Positions 1-5,167 of a stretch of 5,447 bases of DNA are shown here, one piece after another; positions within the stretch are counted from its first letter, which is position 1, and each line of letters opens with the position of its first letter. The notes below the pieces were generated by a model that saw only the letters and a list, made by a program, of their open reading frames with translations, did no database searches and was not told the DNA's origin. Source of the DNA: Jiangellaceae bacterium (GTDB lineage: Bacteria > Actinomycetota > Actinomycetes > Jiangellales > Jiangellaceae); the NCBI GenBank assembly GCA_030146385.1, contig JASLBX010000150.1, forward strand, positions 1-5,447. Direction: 5' to 3'. Position numbers and translations under genes: made by a program.

Positions 1-334
1 ACAGCCCGAACGTGGCCGGCAGCTGCTCGATCAACGCCCGCGCCCGGCACACCTGCCGCGCCGCCGAGGCCGGGGACACCTTCCGGGCCAGGCCGATCTG
101 TTCCGGGATCCCGCGAGCAGCCTGGCCGGCCTTGACGCCCATCGACCGATTCGCCGCCTCCTGCGACGCGGCGAACTCCGCGATCACCTGCAACTGCGCC
201 GCCGCAGCCGCGGCCTTCAACTTCTCCAACCCGGCGATCACATCCACCCGTGCCGCGTCCTCGCCGACCGCGGACGGCACACCAGCCAGCTCGCCGAGCA
301 TCCCGGCGAGCCGCTGAACCGTCGATTCGAACAT
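1..334 (-). CDS. DUF222 / 13E12-repeat family protein, N-terminal part (runs off left edge)
   Basis: Reading leftward from the ATG at 334-332 gives 111 uninterrupted residues that continue past the edge, so the C-terminus is missing. The protein starts MFESTVQRLAGML, has an alanine-rich helical stretch (about residues 40-65, EKLKAAAAAAQLQVIAEF), and then the block GIPEQIGLARKVSPASAARQ followed by CRARALIEQLP. That block is the signature I associate with the DUF222 domain of the 13E12 repeat family. Family members usually run to 400-500 residues and often end in an HNH nuclease domain, but that part lies outside the window, so nuclease activity is only inferred. The start is 10 bases after the stop of the kinase gene on the same strand. 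No clear Shine-Dalgarno is visible and the frame stays open upstream, so the start is not certain. These genes are often multicopy in actinobacteria and behave like mobile or phage-linked elements, so the neighbourhood may be accidental. Confidence 0.8.
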   Translation of the reverse strand, partial: MFESTVQRLAGMLGELAGVPSAVGEDAARVDVIAGLEKLKAAAAAAQLQVIAEFAASQEAANRSMGVKAGQAARGIPEQIGLARKVSPASAARQVCRARALIEQLPATFGL

Positions 335-344
335 GCGTGCGATG

Positions 345-1313
345 CTACAAGGCGGGTCCGACAGCATCCCTTCCCAACGGCGATACGGCGCGGAGCAGCC
401 GGTCAAGGACGTCAGGGTAATGCGGGTCGTCCAGCGTCTCGGCAATCCAGACGGCGGCGTCCGCGCGATCGGGCGAGCGAGAATTCGGCTCGAGCCAGTC
501 CATGGCAGCCGCCTCAGTGATATGACCGAGCTGCGCAACCAGCATCGAGAAATGCCCCCGACGGTCCACCCGAGCCGGTCCGCCGGCCTCCCGATAGGCA
601 CGGCTAAGCGCCCGCGCCCGGCCAGGATCGGTGCGGCCGAACTCGAAGAGCACGCAGGCGAGCTCCTGGCTCGGATCGGCCGGCCCACTGTTCTCCCAGT
701 CGATAACGCACACGCCGCCGTCCAGAGTAGGCAGCACGTTGTCGGCCCAGAGATCCCGATGACAGGTCTGGAGCACCTCAGGCGGCTCCAACCAGGCCTC
801 CAGCGCCACCAGTTCATCGCGCAATCCGGCCAGCCGATCCGCGAACGGCGCACCCGCTCGCCGCAGCCGCGCGACGACACAGTCCCAGCCAGATTCGCCG
901 ACCGGTTCGCAGTACCATGGATCCACTGAGCCGGTGCTCGGCATAGGCACCCGGTGCAGGGCGGCTACGACCGTCCCGACGAGAACCGGGTCGAGCAGCG
1001 AATCCGGCCCATCAAGATCCACCCACTCGTAGACCCTGACCTGCGTGTCGCCGATCGTGGCGAACACCGAACCGTCCACCGTCCTCCGCACCTGCGGCGT
1101 CGGGACCCCAGCGGCGTAGGCGGCCTCTTGGAAAGCCGTAGCCTCCTGGACCTCCTCTTCACCGGACGCACGAAGGGGCACCTTCAGCGCCCAACTGCCG
1201 TCAGCAGTGTCCAGCCGCCACACGAGGCCTTGCTTTCCTCGCGCCACTGGGCCATCGGAAAGCTTCGCCGCATTGCCGAGTCCGAATCGTCGAGCTATTT
1301 CACCGGCGTGCAC
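345..1313 (-). CDS. Phosphotransferase of the APH/choline-kinase fold (protein-kinase-like)
   Basis: This 322-residue protein has the layout of the APH enzyme family. An N-lobe contains a glycine-containing loop (ARGKQGLVWRL, about 24-34) and the ATP-binding lysine candidate K44 in WALKV. The C-lobe carries the catalytic loop CHRDLWADNVL with H185, D187 and N192, and the metal-binding aspartate D205 in VIDWENSG. All core residues are present, so it should be an active ATP-dependent small-molecule kinase in the cytoplasm. The substrate cannot be read from the sequence: the fold covers aminoglycoside, macrolide, homoserine, choline and sugar kinases, and nothing points specifically to antibiotic resistance. 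The start is GTG, because only a CTG lies between it and an upstream in-frame TGA; a weak GAAG sits 7 bases before it. The gene begins 26 bases after the protease stop and ends 10 bases before the DUF222 start, which suggests co-transcription. Confidence 0.87.
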   Translation of the reverse strand: MHAGEIARRFGLGNAAKLSDGPVARGKQGLVWRLDTADGSWALKVPLRASGEEEVQEATAFQEAAYAAGVPTPQVRRTVDGSVFATIGDTQVRVYEWVDLDGPDSLLDPVLVGTVVAALHRVPMPSTGSVDPWYCEPVGESGWDCVVARLRRAGAPFADRLAGLRDELVALEAWLEPPEVLQTCHRDLWADNVLPTLDGGVCVIDWENSGPADPSQELACVLFEFGRTDPGRARALSRAYREAGGPARVDRRGHFSMLVAQLGHITEAAAMDWLEPNSRSPDRADAAVWIAETLDDPHYPDVLDRLLRAVSPLGRDAVGPAL

Positions 1314-1339
1314 CAGGCAACTTCAGCACAGTTGACACC

Positions 1340-2497
1340 TCACCGGGAGCCTGTCGTGACACTCGTGGTGATCCGCAGCTCCGCGAGAGTGGCGGCGCGA
1401 GTGATATCGGCGCGCGTCACGACACCGATGACGCGCCCACTGCTGTCGAGCACCACAGCCCGCTGTTCATCGTCCTTTCCGCCGAGGCGCGCCAGCAGTT
1501 CGGTAAGGAGCTCGTCCGGCCGCGTCACAATCACCTGATCAGCCGGAACGGCGACGTCGGCGAGCCGCGTCCACGCCCGCTGATCGACAGGAACCTGGCG
1601 AATGCGCGCCAGCGTGACCATTCCCGCCAGGTGACCCTCAAGGTCGACCAGCGGGTAGGCGTAGTGGGGGTGAGGGAGAGCGGTGTGCTCGATGAAGTAC
1701 GCGAGTCCGAAGGACGGAATCCCGGTGACGGGCTCGGCCGTCATGACGTCAGCCACCCTCATTCCGGCCAGCCGCTCCTCCAGAGCCGACGCCTGCTGCT
1801 CCGCGGTCGCCGCCATGGCGACGAACCCGCCGATCAAGGCCAGCCATATCCCGCTGATCGCAGCGTCGGTGAACAGCATCAACCCACCTAACCCGACCAT
1901 GCCGACACCCAGCCACCGACCAGCGGCCGCGGCCACCCGGACTCCCCTGCCCCGATCCCCCGTCCGCCACCACACCGCGGCCTGCAGGATTCGCCCGCCG
2001 TCAAGAGGCGCGGCAGGGAGCAGGTTGAACAGTGCCAGCAGGAGGTTGGCGCCAGCGACGTAGCCCAGCACGGCGACCGGGAGGCCGGTGATGCCCATTG
2101 CCGCCAGCAGGCCGGCGAGCAGGCCTAAACCGGCGGCAAGAGCAGCACTGGTCGCCGGCCCGACCACCGACACGGCCAGCTCCGCCCGCGGCGAGTGCAC
2201 CGCCTTGCGTAGTTGGGCCATCCCGCCCAGCAGCCACAACGTGATGCCCTCGACCACCATCCCGCGACGCCTGGCAATCAGCGCGTGCGCGAGCTCGTGC
2301 GCCAGGAGACTGGTACCAAACAGGCCCGCGGTGAGGACGCCGGCGGCCAGGTACGCCGACGCCGAACCGCCGGGGTAGAGGTACGGGAAGGGCCCAACAG
2401 CCAGCATCAGGCTCAACACGACGCCGATAACCACGGCACCGACGTTCACACCAATGGGGATTCCAGCGATCGAACCCAATCGCAGCTGCGGGCGCAT
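1340..2497 (-). CDS. M50-family site-2-type membrane metalloprotease with two C-terminal CBS domains (Rip3-like)
   Basis: This 385-residue integral membrane protease should cut substrates within the membrane, as site-2 proteases do in regulated proteolysis. The zinc site is complete: HELAH (H67, E68, H71) within a membrane segment, and the second motif NLLPAAPLDGG (about 158-168) with the third ligand D166. I see about six hydrophobic segments, near 18-37, 48-74, 106-132, 136-160, 194-209 and 213-231. The soluble tail holds two CBS domains, about 246-303 (opening VADVMTAEPV) and 311-373 (ending GRVIGVVTRADI), which in relatives bind adenosine nucleotides and may gate activity. Length and order match the actinobacterial M50B-CBS group that includes Mycobacterium tuberculosis Rip3 (Rv2625c). 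There is no PDZ domain, unlike RseP. The first CBS domain is atypical, with a histidine cluster (H271, H276, H278). The start is well fixed by an AAGGAG 7 bases upstream. The substrate is unknown; no sigma or anti-sigma gene is adjacent. Confidence 0.93.
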   Translation of the reverse strand: MRPQLRLGSIAGIPIGVNVGAVVIGVVLSLMLAVGPFPYLYPGGSASAYLAAGVLTAGLFGTSLLAHELAHALIARRRGMVVEGITLWLLGGMAQLRKAVHSPRAELAVSVVGPATSAALAAGLGLLAGLLAAMGITGLPVAVLGYVAGANLLLALFNLLPAAPLDGGRILQAAVWWRTGDRGRGVRVAAAAGRWLGVGMVGLGGLMLFTDAAISGIWLALIGGFVAMAATAEQQASALEERLAGMRVADVMTAEPVTGIPSFGLAYFIEHTALPHPHYAYPLVDLEGHLAGMVTLARIRQVPVDQRAWTRLADVAVPADQVIVTRPDELLTELLARLGGKDDEQRAVVLDSSGRVIGVVTRADITRAATLAELRITTSVTTGSR

Positions 2498-2504
2498 CTC
2501 CTCA

Positions 2505-2510
2505 CTCCTT
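2505..2510 (-). promoter_or_regulatory. Ribosome binding site of the M50 protease gene
   Basis: On the minus strand this reads AAGGAG, 7 bases before the ATG at 2497. It decides the start of the protease, and it contrasts with the VOC, TetR and NYN genes, which lack such a site. No convincing promoter was found between here and the end of the VOC gene at 2640, so the protease may be transcribed from an unrecognised promoter in this 142-base gap or by read-through. Confidence 0.75.
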
Positions 2511-2639
2511 CAGGATCCTCCTATTGGACCTCCCACACCTGAGGCGTACATGAGCCGTAGCTGAAGGTCTGCTGAGATCTCGGGAGCGCAAGACGCGTGG
2601 CGAGCTGAGGGCCGCACCCAGACGCTGGCAAACGGCTGA

Positions 2640-2999
2640 TCAGGCTTCCGCCGATGCCTCCGCGGACTGATCGAAGACGTGGATGACGTTGCCCGACGGG
2701 TCGGCGAACGTGGCCGACCGGCCGTCCGGCAGCTCAATCGGCTCGTTGATCCACGACAGGTCGGGGTGCTCCTTGAGGAACGCGTCCACGTCGTCCACCT
2801 GGAAGAACGCTCCAGACGCCCACCTCGGACTGTCGTCCGGCGGGACGTCCAGCATGAGCTGAACCGGTGACCCGGGCAGCTCGAACGCGACCGTCGACTC
2901 CCCCTCACGCCAGGCCTCGACGAGACCCAGTCTGTCGCGGTAGAACGCGAGCGCCGTGGGAAGATCCTTGACCGACTGGTAGAGAAACGTGAGCTTCAT
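2640..2999 (-). CDS. VOC superfamily (glyoxalase/bleomycin-resistance fold) protein
   Basis: This 119-residue protein fits a single-chain VOC domain built from two beta-alpha-beta-beta-beta modules (about 3-52 and 63-111). Typical marks are the opening MKLTFLYQSVKDLPTALAFYRDRLG and the closing FADPSGNVIHVFD. Members bind or convert small molecules or metals and usually dimerise. The usual metal ligands look absent: the first-strand position has Y7/Q8 rather than histidine, and the last strand has H107 where many enzymes have glutamate. A binding, sequestering or non-standard role is therefore possible. The ATG at 2999 was chosen over a TTG 12 codons upstream for two reasons. Homologous domains start here, and a strong promoter match puts the transcript start at this ATG, implying a leaderless mRNA. 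It diverges from a TetR gene with a shared operator candidate, so it is probably the target of that repressor. The ligand is unknown. Confidence 0.85.
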   Translation of the reverse strand: MKLTFLYQSVKDLPTALAFYRDRLGLVEAWREGESTVAFELPGSPVQLMLDVPPDDSPRWASGAFFQVDDVDAFLKEHPDLSWINEPIELPDGRSATFADPSGNVIHVFDQSAEASAEA

Positions 3000-3006
3000 A
3001 CGCGAA

Positions 3007-3035
3007 ACCGTAATCTGGTTACGTCTTTGCGTCAA
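3007..3035 (-). promoter_or_regulatory. Promoter of the VOC gene (leaderless)
   Basis: Read leftward, TTGACG (3035-3030) and TACGGT (3012-3007) are separated by exactly 17 bases, a close match to a housekeeping-sigma promoter. Seven bases separate the -10 element from the ATG at 2999, so transcription should start at or within a base of the start codon. No Shine-Dalgarno is present, which fits a leaderless mRNA. Confidence 0.6.
3009..3023. promoter_or_regulatory. Inverted repeat, probable TetR operator
   Basis: This is a perfect 15-base inverted repeat, CGTAA-TCTGG-TTACG, in the middle of the divergent TetR/VOC intergenic region. It overlaps the -10 element of the VOC promoter and the proposed -35 element of the tetR promoter. 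A repressor bound here would therefore block both genes. TetR-family operators are typically short palindromes in just this position. Binding by the adjacent regulator is inferred. Confidence 0.6.
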
Positions 3036-3046
3036 TAAGTTATGCT
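3019..3046 (+). promoter_or_regulatory. Promoter of the tetR-type gene (leaderless)
   Basis: The -10 candidate TATGCT (3041-3046) lies 6 bases before the GTG start at 3053, which points to a leaderless transcript. A weaker -35 candidate, TTACGT (3019-3024), is 16 bases upstream and shares its bases with the right arm of the operator palindrome. The -10 match is good; the -35 is modest. Confidence 0.45.
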
Positions 3047-3052
3047 CGACGC
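3029..3052. repeat. Second dyad, GCGTC-N14-GACGC, around the tetR -10 element
   Basis: GCGTC (3029-3033) and GACGC (3048-3052) form a spaced dyad that brackets the tetR -10 element and overlaps the VOC -35 element. Five-base arms 14 bases apart can occur by chance in G+C-rich DNA. It is a weaker operator candidate than the CGTAA palindrome. Confidence 0.2.
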
Positions 3053-3562
3053 GTGCCCGAGTGGATTCCCGTCCCTGGCTCAGCCAAAGCGCGGCTTATC
3101 GATGCAGCCCTCCACACCTTCGAGCAGGAGGGCTACGAAGGCGCAGCAGTCACTGATCTTGCGGCGAAGGCCGGCGTCACGACAGGTGCGCTCTACCACC
3201 ACTTCGGGTCGAAGCTCGGTCTCTACACGATCGTGCGGGCCGACCTCGAAAGGCGCATCACGGATCGGATCCTTGGCGCAGCGGACGGCACCGGCGATTC
3301 GGGACGTCCCGCTGTCCGCTCTGGACTGCTCGTCGGCTTCGACGCGGCGGTGCGGTTCAACGCCTGCCGGATACTCGGTGAGCCGCACCCTCAGGAGCGG
3401 CCCGATTCGGTCCGAGAAACCCTTGCCGAACTACTCCCACAGCACAGCGAACCCACAGCCGATGTGCTGACGGCCGCTTGGCGGGCGGCACTGCTCAGCG
3501 TCGCCGATGGCTCCACCGCTGAAGCGGGACGGGCGGCACTCAGGTACGTCCTCGACGGATGA
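3053..3562 (+). CDS. TetR/AcrR-family transcriptional regulator
   Basis: This 169-residue protein has a clear TetR N-terminal DNA-binding domain (about 12-59): KARLIDAALHTFEQEGYEGAAVTDLA, then the turn AGVTTGALYHHFGSKLGLY, whose TGALYHHF recognition helix is characteristic. The C-terminal ligand-binding domain (about 60-169) is short; family members are more often 190-220 residues. It has no motif that names the ligand. The GTG start directly precedes the domain and lies 6 bases after a TATGCT -10 box, with no Shine-Dalgarno. The gene diverges from the VOC gene across 53 bases holding a perfect palindrome over both promoters. The simplest reading is a repressor of itself and of the VOC gene, released by a small molecule that the VOC protein may bind. 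That functional link is inference. Confidence 0.92.
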   Translation: MPEWIPVPGSAKARLIDAALHTFEQEGYEGAAVTDLAAKAGVTTGALYHHFGSKLGLYTIVRADLERRITDRILGAADGTGDSGRPAVRSGLLVGFDAAVRFNACRILGEPHPQERPDSVRETLAELLPQHSEPTADVLTAAWRAALLSVADGSTAEAGRAALRYVLDG

Positions 3563-3669
3563 CCGCGGTCCGCCCCCTGGGCCGTTCCGGCAATCTATGC
3601 ACTCCCTTCGGCTCAGGTGAGAGGAGTGGGTGAGCGCTGGTGGCCACAAGCAAACCGGCCACCGAAGCG

Positions 3670-3675
3670 TACGCT
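3670..3675 (+). promoter_or_regulatory. -10 promoter candidate of the NYN-LOTUS gene
   Basis: TACGCT lies 7 bases before the GTG at 3683, the same geometry as the two promoters of the TetR/VOC pair. There is no Shine-Dalgarno before that GTG. No convincing -35 element is seen at the usual distance, so this is a moderate to weak call. Confidence 0.35.
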
Positions 3676-3682
3676 GACTCAC

Positions 3683-4768
3683 GTGGATCAAGAGGACCGG
3701 ATCGCGCTGCTTCTGGACTACGAGAACCTGGCGCTCGGTGCACGCGAGCACCTCGGTGGCATGACCTTCGACTTCCGCCCGATCGCCGTCGCGCTCGCGG
3801 AGCGCGGTCGGGTCGTCGTGCGCCGGGCTTACGCCGACTGGTCGTACTTCGACGAGGACCGGCGGATGCTCACCCGGTCGCACGTCGAGCTCATCGAGAT
3901 CCCGCAGCGGATGGGCGCCCCGCGCAAGAACGCGGCGGACATCAAGATGGCCGTCGATGCCCTGGAGATGGCATTCGAGCGCGAGTACATCTCGACGTTC
4001 GTGATCTGCACCGGTGACAGCGATTTCACGCCGCTGGTGCACAAGCTGCGCGAACTCAACAAACGGGTCATCGGCGTCGGAGTCGAGAAGTCCACGTCAG
4101 CATTGCTGCCGCCGGCCTGCGATGAGTTCCTCTACTATGACGGGCTCGAGGGCGTGGACGTCCCCGAACCGCGCGGCGACACTCGCCGGGCCACACCGAC
4201 ACGGAAGCGAGCGCCGGCAGAACCGGCCGAGGAACCGGACGAGGAGACTCCCGCCGCAGAGAGCGAGTCTCCCCGAGACATCGACGATCTCGCCATCCTG
4301 GTGGTGCAGACCGTGGCCGGGATGGAGAGCAGCACGAGCGGCGCCATCACCGCATCCAGTCTGAAGCGAGCGCTTCTCCGGAAGGATCCCACCTTCAGCG
4401 AAGCCAACTACGGCTTCCGGGCCTTCGGTGAGCTCATCCGCCACCTTGCCGACCGCGACATCGTCGAGCTCGCGGCGGGGCCGGCCAAGGGCGATCCAGA
4501 GGTGTCGCTCCCCGAGCACGGCAGCCGCGAGGACGCGTTCGGTCTGTTGCGCTCAGTCGTGGCCGATCTGAGCGGTGATGGCCGGACGGTCGCCCTCTCC
4601 GGCCTCAAGGATCAGGTGCGGAAGGTACGCCCGGATTTCAGCGAGAAGAAGCTCGGCTACCGCAGCTTCCTCCAGTTCTGCAAGGCCGCGGAGACGGACG
4701 GCGCCATCGGGCTCAACTGGAATCGCGAGGCCGACGACTACCTGCTCACCGCACCCACCGAACGCTGA
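3683..4768 (+). CDS. NYN-domain (PIN-like ribonuclease fold) protein with two tandem OST-HTH/LOTUS domains
   Basis: This 361-residue protein begins with a NYN/LabA-type domain (about 5-153). It has the acidic residues expected of this metal-dependent nuclease fold: D12 and N15 in LLDYENL, D87 in NAADIKMAVD, and D122 and D124 in CTGDSDF. A proline- and acid-rich linker (about 161-198) leads to two OST-HTH/LOTUS-like domains (about 199-277 and 281-357). These can be aligned to each other: LKRALLRKDPTFSEANYGFRAF against LKDQVRKVRPDFSEKKLGYRSF. LOTUS domains bind RNA or protein partners in other systems, so an RNA-processing or RNA-decay role is likely, though the substrate is unknown. The GTG at 3683 was chosen over a GTG at 3617. 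The extra 22 residues (GERWWPQANRPPKR and so on) look non-coding, and a -10 box fits a leaderless start here. The gene stands alone, 120 bases after the TetR gene. There is no signal peptide, so it should be cytoplasmic. Confidence 0.9.
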   Translation: MDQEDRIALLLDYENLALGAREHLGGMTFDFRPIAVALAERGRVVVRRAYADWSYFDEDRRMLTRSHVELIEIPQRMGAPRKNAADIKMAVDALEMAFEREYISTFVICTGDSDFTPLVHKLRELNKRVIGVGVEKSTSALLPPACDEFLYYDGLEGVDVPEPRGDTRRATPTRKRAPAEPAEEPDEETPAAESESPRDIDDLAILVVQTVAGMESSTSGAITASSLKRALLRKDPTFSEANYGFRAFGELIRHLADRDIVELAAGPAKGDPEVSLPEHGSREDAFGLLRSVVADLSGDGRTVALSGLKDQVRKVRPDFSEKKLGYRSFLQFCKAAETDGAIGLNWNREADDYLLTAPTER

Positions 4769-4779
4769 CGCTTTTGGGC

Positions 4780-4808
4780 TTTACCGCCAGGCAGGCCGGT
4801 GGCATGAT
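4780..4808 (+). promoter_or_regulatory. Promoter candidate of the small secreted protein gene
   Basis: TTTACC (4780-4785) and CATGAT (4803-4808) are exactly 17 bases apart, each matching four of six consensus positions. The start of transcription would fall near 4815, giving a leader of about 29 bases that carries the Shine-Dalgarno. This would let the gene be expressed apart from the NYN gene upstream. Confidence 0.4.
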
Positions 4809-4818
4809 CAGCAGATCA
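4805..4818. repeat. Inverted repeat TGATC-AGCA-GATCA, operator-like
   Basis: This perfect 14-base palindrome overlaps the proposed -10 element and transcription start of the secreted-protein gene. Further out, CGG (4798-4800 side) and CCG (4819-4821 side) could extend it with an unpaired insertion on the left. The position suits a repressor site, but no regulator gene is adjacent. Confidence 0.3.
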
Positions 4819-4829
4819 CCGTTTCGTAC

Positions 4830-4834
4830 GGAGG
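4830..4834 (+). promoter_or_regulatory. Ribosome binding site of the small secreted protein gene
   Basis: GGAGG, within the run GGAGGGGGG, ends 9 bases before the ATG at 4844. It fixes the start of the secreted protein and is the strongest such site in the plus-strand genes here. Confidence 0.75.
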
Positions 4835-4843
4835 GGGGTCCAC

Positions 4844-5137
4844 ATGAAGCTTTTGCGTACCTGCCTGGTGACGATCGCCGTAATCGCATCGTCGATCGCC
4901 GTGGCGACACCCGGATCTGCAACAAGCGACAACGCCTGCTGGGGGCAAGCGAGCGCCGTGTTCGCACAGATGGGCGAGATGGGAGAGCATTCCAGTTCGT
5001 TCGACACGCCACGGCTCGGCCTTCGAAACCTGGCGCGTGACCTGCACAGCATGGGCGTGCTGCCCGACGACTCGCTGCGATCGCTGGGCATCTTCGTCGC
5101 TCAGGCCGAGGATCTGAGCATCGAGGCTTGCCAGTAA
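4844..5137 (+). CDS. Small secreted protein of unknown function (signal peptide, two mature cysteines)
   Basis: This 97-residue protein opens with a Sec-type signal peptide: basic start MKLLR, hydrophobic core about 6-20, and possible cleavage after A21 (AVA) or A26 (GSA). The mature part is about 71-76 residues, mostly polar and probably helical. Cysteines C32 near its start and C96 next to its end could pair outside the cell. The central part reads CWGQASAVFAQMGEMGEHSS and then TPRLGLRNLARDL; this looks like a conserved block rather than random sequence, but I cannot assign a known domain. C7 lies in the hydrophobic core and is not followed by a lipoprotein-type layout, so this is unlikely to be a lipoprotein. 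It has its own promoter candidate and ribosome binding site, 75 bases after the NYN gene, and converges on a DUF4434-type gene 14 bases downstream. The function is unknown. Confidence 0.82.
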   Translation: MKLLRTCLVTIAVIASSIAVATPGSATSDNACWGQASAVFAQMGEMGEHSSSFDTPRLGLRNLARDLHSMGVLPDDSLRSLGIFVAQAEDLSIEACQ

Positions 5138-5167
5138 CAATCGGTTCGGTTCTACACCGATCCATTG
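5138..5167. terminator. Small dyad between the convergent genes, possible weak terminator
   Basis: CAATCGGT (5138-5145) can pair with ACCGAT (5156-5161) and, past two unpaired bases, ATTG (5164-5167), leaving a 10-base loop. It begins at the stop of the secreted-protein gene and covers the stop of the opposing gene, so it could act in both directions. The stem is short and lacks a T-tract. Confidence 0.25.

Noticed and set aside
12..317. Plus-strand reading frame of 101 codons at the left edge
   Set aside because: It overlaps the minus-strand frame that encodes recognisable DUF222 sequence. The plus-strand product is a low-complexity mix with no motif and no ribosome binding site.
333..929. 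Plus-strand reading frame of 198 codons over the kinase gene
   Set aside because: The opposite strand encodes all APH catalytic motifs. The plus frame is arginine- and proline-rich, as expected of an antisense shadow in G+C-rich DNA.
345..1313. Calling the kinase an antibiotic-resistance aminoglycoside phosphotransferase
   Set aside because: The motifs are those of the whole APH fold. Nothing seen is specific to aminoglycoside enzymes, and no resistance or mobile context other than the DUF222 gene is present.
2498..2639. Gap between the VOC and protease genes examined for a DosR-type box, a promoter or a terminator
   Set aside because: Rip3 of M. tuberculosis belongs to the dormancy regulon, so I looked for such a site. 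I found only an unremarkable GAGATCTC palindrome (2574-2581) and no match to the known motif or to a clear -35/-10 pair.
3566..3584. Possible terminator hairpin after the TetR gene (CGGTCC / GGGCCG)
   Set aside because: Only six pairs with one G-U, a seven-base C-rich loop and no T-tract; this is expected by chance in such base composition.
3617..3682. Earlier GTG start for the NYN-LOTUS gene
   Set aside because: The added 22 residues do not resemble the start of NYN proteins. The GTG at 3683 directly precedes the first conserved strand and has a -10 box at leaderless spacing.
3431..4042. Minus-strand reading frame of 203 codons across the TetR end and NYN start
   Set aside because: It overlaps two well-supported plus-strand genes, and its product shows no domain.
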